From CAZBSE01 sp964494385 (GTDB lineage: Bacteria > Actinomycetota > Humimicrobiia > Humimicrobiales > Humimicrobiaceae): 33,554 nucleotides of DNA. A program made the position numbers and the translations under genes. Under the pieces are notes generated by a model. It saw only the letters and a list, made by a program, of their open reading frames with translations, ran no database searches and was not told the DNA's origin. The stretch is from assembly GCA_964494385.1 (NCBI GenBank), contig CAZBSE010000019.1, forward strand, positions 1-33,554, in the 5' to 3' direction. Shown here piece by piece: positions 26,319-32,769 of this stretch (positions within the stretch are counted from its first letter, which is position 1; each line of letters begins with the position of its first letter).

Positions 26319-26594
26319 ATGAAAGAATATAATATTGAAGTCTCACCTGCTGCTGGAAGAGATCTTAAAGATTTAAAAAGCAAATTAAAAAACTTTAATG
26401 ATCTTGTCGTTGTGATTGACGAATTATCAACAAATCCAAGACCTTATGGAGTCAGAAAAGTAAAAGGTTTCAGTATTACTTTTAGGGTAAGGTTTTCATC
26501 TTATAGAATAATATACAATGTTTATGATAAAAATAAAAAGATAATTATTTTAAGAATTATAAAAAGAGATAAATCAACTTATAAATTTATTTAA
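26319..26594 (+). CDS. RelE/ParE family toxin
   Basis: About 91 residues from ATG 26319 (TTG 26310 directly after the antitoxin stop is the alternative start). The fold is clear: MKEYNIEVSPAAGRDLKDL, then LSTNPRPYGVRKVKGF, RVRFSSYRIIYNVYDKNKKI and IILRIIKRDKSTYKF, with the basic residues and the R-x-x-YR-x-IY strand of RelE/ParE toxins. It may cleave mRNA on the ribosome or block gyrase. The two genes are flanked by dispersed-repeat copies on both sides. Confidence 0.85.
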   Translation: MKEYNIEVSPAAGRDLKDLKSKLKNFNDLVVVIDELSTNPRPYGVRKVKGFSITFRVRFSSYRIIYNVYDKNKKIIILRIIKRDKSTYKFI

Positions 26595-26597
26595 ACA

Positions 26598-26655
26598 TGG
26601 CTCTCCTAAGTGACGAAATTTCGAACCTTTTTTTAAGGGATTTAATCTAAAAAAC
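26598..26655 (+). repeat. Dispersed repeat, copy 3
   Basis: TGGCTCTCC at the start and CGAAATTTCGAACC within, then TTTTTTTAAGGGATTTAA. Begins 4 bases after the toxin stop codon and lies between the toxin-antitoxin pair and the methyltransferase. Confidence 0.7.
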
Positions 26656-26759
26656 CTATTCAAGACCTAGATAATGAGTATTTAATCCAAATATTTTTGC
26701 ATTTCTAATAATTTTGCTAAAATCAATATCTTAATTTAAAAATATATGGAGGTATAATA

Positions 26760-27518
26760 TTGGATATCTGGAAATATTTTGATATTACTCACAAGAAACA
26801 TATAATCTGTAATCCTATGAGTGAAGTTAAACTTAATGGATTATTTTCATTGTTGAACATAAAGCCAGGTTCCAAGGTCCTGGATGTTGCCTGCGGTAAA
26901 GGGGAACCTCTGGTCAGGTTAGCTGAATTATTCAATATCTCCGGCACCGGAGTTGATATTTCGCCTTATTTTATAAAAGATTGCGAGAAAAAGAAAAATG
27001 AAAGAATTCCTAACTCTGATATTAAGTTATTGGAAATGGATGGTGCAAAATATAGACCTGAAATAAATGAATTATTTGACCTAACTATGTGTATTGGCGC
27101 CAGCTTTGTTTACAATGGATTTATTGGAACAATAAAAGCATTAAAGAAGATGACAAAACCAAATGGACTGATAATTATTGGAGAGCCTTACTGGTTAAAA
27201 GAACCAGATGGTGAATATCTTAAAATGAGTGGAATAAAAAAAGAGGAATATAATTCTCATTATAAAAACATAGATATTGGTGAAAAAGAAGGATTGAATT
27301 GTATATACACACTTGCAAGCAATCATGACGACTGGGACCATTATGAAACCCTGCAATGGTGGTCAACTTACGATTATATAACCGCCAATCCCAATGACCC
27401 GGACAATTATGAATTATTGAACAAAATAAATAAAGCTAAAATGGAATATCTATTATACGGTAGAGATACTCTTGGCTGGGCAATATATGTTTTTAAAAGA
27501 TGGTCAAGGTCTATTTAG
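26760..27518 (+). CDS. Class I SAM-dependent methyltransferase
   Basis: 252 residues from TTG 26760; the GGAGGT ribosome site ends 6 bases before it, which fixes this start. Motif I is VLDVACGKGEPLVRL, then GTGVDISPYFI (acidic residue that binds the SAM ribose) and IKLLEMDGAKYR. DLTMCIGASFVYNGF is the motif IV region. The substrate is unknown; small molecules are usual for this type. It is flanked by repeat copies 3 and 4, and the copy 4 homology begins at its last codon. Confidence 0.85.
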   Translation: MDIWKYFDITHKKHIICNPMSEVKLNGLFSLLNIKPGSKVLDVACGKGEPLVRLAELFNISGTGVDISPYFIKDCEKKKNERIPNSDIKLLEMDGAKYRPEINELFDLTMCIGASFVYNGFIGTIKALKKMTKPNGLIIIGEPYWLKEPDGEYLKMSGIKKEEYNSHYKNIDIGEKEGLNCIYTLASNHDDWDHYETLQWWSTYDYITANPNDPDNYELLNKINKAKMEYLLYGRDTLGWAIYVFKRWSRSI

Positions 27519-27691
27519 CTTGCCCCGGGTTGCGAAATTTCGAACCAATTTTTAAAGGAATTAACTAATTTAAAGATTATTTTGAGGAATTAAAAAGTCT
27601 TGTATGGCTGTTGATAGTAGAAGAAGTTCAAACCAATATTTTACTGTTAAGTGAAGATGTTTTTATACCAGGATTGAACTTACAAGTCTAA
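27516..27691 (+). repeat. Dispersed repeat, copy 4 (longest, both halves)
   Basis: The first half (27516-27598) has GCCCCGGGTTGCG and AAATTTCGAACCAATTTTT. The second half (27617-27691) has TTTTACTGTTAAGTGAAG and ATACCAGGATTGAAC. It shows that the two motifs belong to one element of about 175 bases. Read in one frame, with one stop, it gives RNFEPIFKGIN then FEELKSLVWLLIVEEVQTN and ILLLSEDVFIPGLNLQV. It fills most of the gap before the staygreen gene. Confidence 0.7.
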
Positions 27692-27759
27692 TTATTAACC
27701 CATTATTCTGCATATTATATTTATCCTTGCTATAAGGTGTGATATTTTAATAACTGATG

Positions 27760-28248
27760 TCATGTATTCTTAGTATGTGATGAACTTTCTGGCATAAAAT
27801 CATGGATTATGCCCCACTTTTCTATACGATCCAGTGTTTTTTGCTTAGCATGAAAGTGAACATAAATCGGTGCTTTCTGAAAATTCTGGTTTTTTGCAAG
27901 AAAAGATTTATCACCATAGCAAAGAGCTTTAAGGACTATAGGCATATGATACTTGAATATTGAATCACGCCATTTTGCAGGGCCCAGAGCTATGCCTCCA
28001 CTACAATGACAATGGATATCCAACCTAATTTGCTCCATGTTTTGCCATTCTCCCAAAACCTCATCGCGCATTAGTTTAGAATAAAAATTTGAAAATTTTT
28101 TATAGTCATAGTTTGATCCTATGGAAAGGAAAAGATCACCGGTAATATCAGAATGAGTAAGGGTATATTTTCGTGGGAATATCGGATTTTGAGTATTTTC
28201 CTTATCATCAAAATGAACATGAAGTTTTTGGGGATTAAATTCTGACAT
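27760..28248 (-). CDS. Staygreen (SGR) family protein
   Basis: 162 residues. Family hallmarks are FNPQKLHVHF at the N-terminus, IFPRKYTLTHSDITGDLFLS, MRDEVLGEW, WRDSIFKYHMPIVLKAL and APIYVHFHA. Plant and bacterial SGR proteins remove magnesium from chlorophyll a and related pigments. Bacterial members have been shown to have strong activity in vitro although most hosts lack chlorophyll, so the native substrate here is unknown. Single gene on the reverse strand between two forward-oriented repeat copies (4 and 5), which points to an accessory origin. No ribosome site stands out. Confidence 0.85.
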   Translation of the reverse strand: MSEFNPQKLHVHFDDKENTQNPIFPRKYTLTHSDITGDLFLSIGSNYDYKKFSNFYSKLMRDEVLGEWQNMEQIRLDIHCHCSGGIALGPAKWRDSIFKYHMPIVLKALCYGDKSFLAKNQNFQKAPIYVHFHAKQKTLDRIEKWGIIHDFMPESSSHTKNT

Positions 28249-28426
28249 TAATTACCCTACTATTTATGAGACATAATCTTGATCTGCAAGATTCATTTTA
28301 TTATACCTACTTTTTTAAAGAATGGTAAATCATTACTTATTAAGTTTACAGAGTATTCTTTTTATAATCGATTATAAAACTTAAATTAATATTAGGGAAG
28401 TTGGCCACTTTGATTAGTTCACAGTA

Positions 28427-28485
28427 TGGCTGGCCCGGGTTGCGAAATTTCGAACCAATTATTAGAGGAATTAATCAGTTTATAC
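28427..28485 (+). repeat. Dispersed repeat, copy 5
   Basis: The cleanest copy: TGGCTGGCCCGGG, then TTGCGAAATTTCGAACC and AATTATTAGAGGAATTAA. It lies in the 462-base gap between the staygreen gene and the PadR gene. GGTTGCGAAA and TTTCGAACC can pair as a near-perfect hairpin with one bulged base. The remaining gap holds only the PadR promoter and operator. Confidence 0.8.
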
Positions 28486-28642
28486 AATATACTAGAGTGT
28501 AATCAGAATTTATGAAATTAAAAAGTCTATTTTTATGATTTTTCTCAATTTAATCTTTAAAAAAACACTACCTTAAACTTATCTGATATTTAAATATAGA
28601 TAATTTTTACAATACTTCCTTGAATCCTATATACATACAAAA

Positions 28643-28678
28643 TATATCTTGACAAAATATATCAAGATATAATATATT
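28643..28678 (+). promoter_or_regulatory. PadR promoter with overlapping operator
   Basis: -35 TTGACA at 28649-28654, an 18-base spacer and -10 TATATT at 28673-28678. Inverted repeat arms TATATCTTGA (28643-28652) and TCAAGATATA (28662-28671) are perfect complements, one covering most of the -35 and the other the spacer. It is well placed for autorepression by the PadR protein. Confidence 0.65.
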
Positions 28679-28710
28679 TAGGCTAAATGTATTATTAAAA
28701 AGGTGGTGAT

Positions 28711-29034
28711 ATGCATAAAGAAAAAGCAATAAAAAAATATATTCCTATGACCGAAACAATGTTTTTTATTTTATTATCATTACAACAGGAACAACATGGA
28801 TATGGAATTATGCTGCATACTAAAAATATAACAAATAAAAGGATTACTCTTGGTGCAGGAACTATATATAACAGTCTTTCAAGGCTTGAAAAAGATGGAT
28901 TAATTAAAACTGTATCTGAAGACGATCGTAAAAAAACCTATATTGCAACTAAACTTGGAAAAACAATATTAAAAATAGAAGCTAAAAGACTCATTGAACT
29001 TTGTGAGAATGTGAAATCATTATTGGAGGAATAA
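28711..29034 (+). CDS. PadR family transcriptional regulator
   Basis: 107 residues, starting at ATG 28711 behind the strong ribosome site AGGTGGTGAT. The winged helix is visible as MFFILLSLQQEQHGYGIMLH, LGAGTIYNSLSRLEKDGLI and EDDRKKTYIATKLGK, with a C-terminal dimer helix. Its partner gene starts 2 bases after its stop codon. Probably represses this two-gene operon until an unknown ligand binds. Confidence 0.92.
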   Translation: MHKEKAIKKYIPMTETMFFILLSLQQEQHGYGIMLHTKNITNKRITLGAGTIYNSLSRLEKDGLIKTVSEDDRKKTYIATKLGKTILKIEAKRLIELCENVKSLLEE

Positions 29035-29036
29035 TT

Positions 29037-29585
29037 ATGAGAACAAAAAAAATTGTATTTTTTTCTGCTTTTAAAAGGGTTATCCCAGAAGATTTTGAAA
29101 ACTGGCTAGAAAAAATGGCCTTAGAAGGATGGCATATTGAACGGATTAGACAATGGAGTTCAATTATTATGATATTTAGGAAGGGTGAGCCCAAGAAATA
29201 TCGTTTTGTTTATGATTTGCGTGCAGTAGCAAGTAAAGATTATATTTCAACATATAAGCAATTTGGATGGCAATTTTTAGGTCAGATGGCAAGTGTGAAT
29301 ATCTGGCGTATGGAGTATAAAGATGATCGTCCTGAAGCTTTTACTGACAAAGATAGTGTGACAGGTAGAAATAACCGGACTGTTGCTGCAGTATCTATTT
29401 CTTTTTCAATATTCTTGATTGCAGCAATTGCAATGGCTGTAGCTCTTATATTTTTTTCATCTGGTATTCCGGAAAGTGACCGCATTCAATTAATTATTGC
29501 ATCAGTGTTTTTTACAGTATTGGCTGTAATTCTTGGTTGCGTAATGATATATATCCACAAAGGAAGCAAGCAAAGTACGAGATGA
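29037..29585 (+). CDS. DUF2812 domain membrane protein
   Basis: 182 residues. Residues 1-105 are the DUF2812 domain (FENWLEKMALEGWHIERI, FRKGEPKKYRFVYDL, YKQFGWQFLGQM, VNIWRME), followed by two membrane helices (about 120-145 and 150-172). DUF2812 proteins are regularly encoded beside PadR regulators; the role is unknown, perhaps sensing the membrane state and inactivating PadR. It follows the PadR gene by 2 bases. Confidence 0.85.
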   Translation: MRTKKIVFFSAFKRVIPEDFENWLEKMALEGWHIERIRQWSSIIMIFRKGEPKKYRFVYDLRAVASKDYISTYKQFGWQFLGQMASVNIWRMEYKDDRPEAFTDKDSVTGRNNRTVAAVSISFSIFLIAAIAMAVALIFFSSGIPESDRIQLIIASVFFTVLAVILGCVMIYIHKGSKQSTR

Positions 29586-29640
29586 AGTTAACAATTTTAC
29601 TAAATATAAACTTCTATGAATTAATAGCTGACTAAAAAAT

Positions 29641-29664
29641 TGGCTGGGGAGGGATGATTCGAAC
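29641..29664 (+). repeat. tRNA 3'-end-like fragment related to the dispersed repeat
   Basis: TGGCTGGGGAGGG then ATGATTCGAAC. Read on the reverse strand it fits a tRNA 3' end exactly: T-loop TTCGAAT, five bases, acceptor CTCCCCA, discriminator G and CCA, as in glutamine tRNAs. The T-stem partner and the rest of the tRNA are missing. Its outer parts also match the repeat family start (TGGCTGG) and TTCGAAC end. Confidence 0.5.
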
Positions 29665-29716
29665 TGTAAATAGTTTTTATCAAATACATTAATGTAAAAA
29701 TTAATATAAGTGTTAT

Positions 29717-29785
29717 AGTGTCCCCAAGCTTTGAAATTTCGAGCTGCTTATTAAAAGAGCTAGAAGAGTTTAAAAAGCTTATTGA
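29717..29785 (+). repeat. Dispersed repeat, copy 7 (diverged)
   Basis: GTGTCCCCAAGC then TTTGAAATTTCGAGC and TGCTTATTAAAAGAGC. One frame reads SPSFEISSCLLKELEEFKKL without stops, although many bases differ from other copies. It lies with the tRNA-like fragment in the 410-base gap before the SMP-30 gene; I see nothing else there. Confidence 0.55.
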
Positions 29786-29995
29786 TTGCAGAGGGCAAAG
29801 TTAGAAAAACAAGATTATAGGATTATAACCGAATTAAGTTTTTAAGTTTGATTGTTATTCATCAACTATTTTTATCTAGACATTGTTTATATAACTTCTT
29901 AAGATAGAAGCTTATATGTACCCATTCAGTATTGTCAGAAGAAAAAATTGTTAATAAAGAAATTAAGAAATACAAGAATAGAGGAAGGCCATAAT

Positions 29996-30883
29996 ATGAA
30001 GAAGTTATATAACTTGATTGAAAAAGGATACAAAATTGAAAAAATAGCTACCGGGTTTGGTTTTACTGAAGGTCCGGTATGGAATAAAGAGAAAGAATTT
30101 TTATTATTTAGTGATATACCTGGTAATACAAGAATAAGATGGAGTGAAAAGAATAAAATAGAAGAAGTGATGAAACCCAGTAATAAATGCAATGGGATGA
30201 CCTATGATGAAGATGGGAATCTTATTGTATGCGAGCATATAACAAGTACAGTAGTAAAAGAATATCCTGATGGTAAAAAAGAGACAGTAGCTTCCCATTA
30301 TGAAGGCAAAGAACTCAATTCTCCAAATGATGTAATTGTAGCGAAGGATGGCTCAATATATTTTACAGATCCTACTTACGGCCGAATGGCAGGTCATGGC
30401 CTTGAAAGAAAGAAGGAACTGGATTATCAAGGTGTATATCGAATAAACTCCAAAAATGGAAAATTGGAATTACTCGCAAGTGATTTCAAGCAACCAAATG
30501 GCCTATGTCTATCACCTGATGAGAAAGTTCTATATATAGATGATAGTAGACTTTATCACATTCGGGCTTTTGATGTTAAGCCTGAAGGATCTATCGAAAA
30601 AAGCCGTGTTTTCTTCGATAACATATGTTCCAGTGATACTAAAGGCAGTTCTCCTGATGGTATGAAATGTGATGAACTTGGGAATATCTATGTTGCCGGT
30701 CATGGGGGGATATGGATAATCAGTCCAAATGCAGAATATATAGGTTTAATTGAACTACCAGAAGTAGTAAGCAATTTAAATTGGGGAGGGAGAAACTGGG
30801 ACATTCTTTACATAACTGCTTCTACTTCAATTTACCGATTAAAAATGAAGATTAAAGGAAACAAGTTAAATTATATGAATTAG
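29996..30883 (+). CDS. SMP-30/gluconolactonase family protein
   Basis: 295 residues. ATG 29996 is preferred to upstream TTG 29948 because AGGAAGG lies 8 bases before it. Six-bladed propeller lactonase: FTEGPVW carries the first metal-binding Glu, LNSPNDVIV the Asn, and FKQPNGLCLSPDEKVLYIDD and GSSPDGMKCDELGNIYVAG give the second Asn and the catalytic Asp region. It probably hydrolyses a sugar-acid lactone. The next gene is a sugar/polyol-type dehydrogenase on the opposite strand, so oxidative sugar use is plausible for this area. Confidence 0.88.
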   Translation: MKKLYNLIEKGYKIEKIATGFGFTEGPVWNKEKEFLLFSDIPGNTRIRWSEKNKIEEVMKPSNKCNGMTYDEDGNLIVCEHITSTVVKEYPDGKKETVASHYEGKELNSPNDVIVAKDGSIYFTDPTYGRMAGHGLERKKELDYQGVYRINSKNGKLELLASDFKQPNGLCLSPDEKVLYIDDSRLYHIRAFDVKPEGSIEKSRVFFDNICSSDTKGSSPDGMKCDELGNIYVAGHGGIWIISPNAEYIGLIELPEVVSNLNWGGRNWDILYITASTSIYRLKMKIKGNKLNYMN

Positions 30884-31030
30884 TAAAAAATCAAATATTC
30901 TTTCTTAATAAAAATAATGTTAAAAACTTTTAGAATACGCAATATTGCAGAACTAGTTTATCAGAGAGTTGCAGGTTTTGATCAGTAAAAAAGATTAAAA
31001 GAATCAATTTGAATTTTTACTATAAAATAA

Positions 31031-32113
31031 TTAAGGTTTCAGTATTACTTTAAGTGCACCGCTTTTAATTCTATTTCCAACAAGATTGAATGCTTCAACT
31101 GCTTTTTCAATCGGTAGTTCATGTGTAATATATGGTTTAAAACTGATTTTACCCGAAGTTAATATATCAATAGCAAGTTTAAATTCTTTAAAAAGATAAT
31201 TACACGAACTTAAGATTGTTTTCTCACGTCCAAGTTCATCCATAAATAATTCAATTTTTTGATGGTGGATTGCAAGATTTACTATTACTCCCTGAGAGGA
31301 TAATACATTTCTACTTAATAACTGAGTTTTGGCAGTTCCAACAGTTTCAAATATTGAATCGATTCCCTTATTATTATTTTTTTCTAATATGATTTCAGAT
31401 AATCTATTTTCAGTACCGATAAATGTCTTTATTCCAAGTTCCGATATTACTTTCCTTGCTCTTTTGTTTGGTTCTATGGCCAAAACATTATTAGCTCCCC
31501 AATACTTGCTTAATAATATTATGCTATAACCTAAGGGGCCGCAGCCAATTAAGAGTATAGTTTGACCTGGTTTCAAGCCGGCACGATTTAAAGCATGAAT
31601 ACCAACACCTGCAATATCTAAAAAAGTTGCCTCGGAGTCGCTTATAGAATCAGGTAATTCATAGCAACAATCAGCCCATACTGGGCAATATTCTGCCATT
31701 CCACCAGGATAGTATTTCATTTTACCCCATCCAGCGGCATGCCCAATATGTTTTGTAAATTTACACAGATTATAATTTCCATTTCTACAGTCTCTACAAA
31801 CACCGCAAGGTTTAAAAGGAGATACCACTACTCTTTTGCCAATTAAATTTTCATTTTCCTTACTTGCAACATCATGCACGGTTCCACAGAATTCATGCCC
31901 TAAAATAATATTTGGGGGGTTCTTTAATGGCATGCCTAATGTATGTAGAGCCCAGGGATTTTCACCGTTAAGATACCTTATGTCACTACCGCATATTCCA
32001 CACGCACTAACTTTTATCTGGACTTCATTAAATTTGAGTGGGAAAATAGGTACTTCTTCAACCAATAACTTACCTGGGGATACTAAAACCACAGCTTTCA
32101 TTGTCTTTTGCAT
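31031..32113 (-). CDS. Zinc-dependent medium-chain alcohol/polyol dehydrogenase
   Basis: 360 residues. AGGAG lies 8 bases before ATG 32113. Catalytic zinc ligands: Cys in ACGICGSDIRYL and His-Glu in LGHEFCG. Structural zinc cysteines: PCGVCRDCRNGNYNLC. The Rossmann dinucleotide motif is LIGCGPLGYS, followed by VLAIEPNKRA with Glu at the ribose position, which favours NAD. The family includes sorbitol, threonine and other polyol dehydrogenases. A dead SDR gene lies just upstream on the same strand and was probably part of the same operon. Confidence 0.9.
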   Translation of the reverse strand: MQKTMKAVVLVSPGKLLVEEVPIFPLKFNEVQIKVSACGICGSDIRYLNGENPWALHTLGMPLKNPPNIILGHEFCGTVHDVASKENENLIGKRVVVSPFKPCGVCRDCRNGNYNLCKFTKHIGHAAGWGKMKYYPGGMAEYCPVWADCCYELPDSISDSEATFLDIAGVGIHALNRAGLKPGQTILLIGCGPLGYSIILLSKYWGANNVLAIEPNKRARKVISELGIKTFIGTENRLSEIILEKNNNKGIDSIFETVGTAKTQLLSRNVLSSQGVIVNLAIHHQKIELFMDELGREKTILSSCNYLFKEFKLAIDILTSGKISFKPYITHELPIEKAVEAFNLVGNRIKSGALKVILKP

Positions 32114-32144
32114 ATAAATCTCCTATTATTTTAAAAACGTTAAA

Positions 32145-32372
32145 CTATTGATTCATAAATTGTTCACTGTTAATATCAATTATCTCCCCGGTTATATAGC
32201 TTGCAGCATCGGAACAAATGAAAGCTGCCACTGAAGCTACTTACACTGCTTCCCCTAATCTTTTAAGAGGCATCTTAGAAATTTTATTCTTTCCGAAAGT
32301 TTTAGTCATGCTGGTTTTAATAGTTCCAGGTGCTAAGGCATCTGCTCTAATACCATAAGGCGCAAAATAATA
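32145..32372 (-). pseudogene. SDR oxidoreductase remnant
   Basis: Reverse strand, 75 codons: YYFAPYGIRADALAPGTIKT, then MPLKRLGEAV, a TAA at 32243-32241, and VASVAAFICSDAASYITGEI to a stop at 32147-32145. This is the C-terminal third of a short-chain dehydrogenase. The stop stands where the family has Glu (LGEPEEVA), so it is a point nonsense mutation. Homology ends abruptly beyond 32372; the Rossmann and Tyr-x-x-x-Lys parts are gone. The DNA beyond leads into repeat copies 8 and 9. Confidence 0.85.
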
Positions 32373-32511
32373 GCTTATGTTAAAATTTAAAATTAGTAGA
32401 AAATTAATATTAAAGAAAAATATGGATTAATTACCCTGCCGTAACTATTGAATATACTTTACCATTAAATATAAATGGTTCCAAGGAAGAAGTTCTTGTA
32501 TTTGACCGATG

Positions 32512-32570
32512 TGGCTGGCCCGGGTTGCGAAATTTCGAACCAGATTCAGAGAGAGTTAATCGATTTTAGA
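32512..32570 (+). repeat. Dispersed repeat, copy 8
   Basis: TGGCTGGCCCGGG, then TTGCGAAATTTCGAACC, identical to copy 5 over the first 30 bases. After that it diverges (AGATTCAGAGAGAGTTAA). It lies between the SDR remnant and the APC permease. Confidence 0.8.
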
Positions 32571-32602
32571 AATCAATTTAATAAATGATGTTTAGTCAAG
32601 TC

Positions 32603-32682
32603 TGGCTGGCCATAGCGTACGAAGTTAGAACCAGGATTATGTATTCAGATAAGGATATTTTTATACCTGAATTGAGTTTTTA
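32603..32682 (+). repeat. Dispersed repeat, copy 9 (both halves, rearranged)
   Basis: The start TGGCTGGCCATAG with GAAGTTAGAACC is followed closely by GATATTTTTATACCTG and AATTGAGTTTTTAATT. Both halves are thus present with the middle deleted. It sits 33 bases after copy 8 in the same orientation. Confidence 0.65.
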
Positions 32683-32757
32683 ATTAAGCATTCTTCAATA
32701 ATCCTATAGAATAAAATCATCGATGGAGCTAAAATATATAAAAATTAAGAAATCGAA

Positions 32758-32763
32758 TAAAAT
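32758..32763 (+). promoter_or_regulatory. -10-like box before the APC permease
   Basis: TAAAAT lies 6 bases before ATG 32770 and there is no ribosome site. As with the ROK and MFS genes, this spacing would give a leaderless transcript. No clear -35. Confidence 0.25.
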
Positions 32764-32769
32764 ACTAAT

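Noticed and set aside
28441..28457. LexA-type SOS box in the TTCGAA-containing repeat
   Set aside because: The known Gram-positive box is CGAAC-n4-GTTCG, with the half-sites the other way round. The repeats also do not lie at promoter positions of SOS genes.
29641..29664. Functional tRNA gene
   Set aside because: Only the last 23 bases of a tRNA are matched; the T-stem partner, anticodon and D arms are absent.
25908..32682. Classical integron attC sites
   Set aside because: The repeat cores do not contain the RYYYAAC and GTTRRRY boxes, gene directions are mixed, and no integrase is in the window. Only a looser cassette-like arrangement is claimed.
25908..32682. CRISPR array
   Set aside because: Copies are degenerate and spaced 90 to 2800 bases apart with genes between them; there are no uniform spacers and no cas genes.
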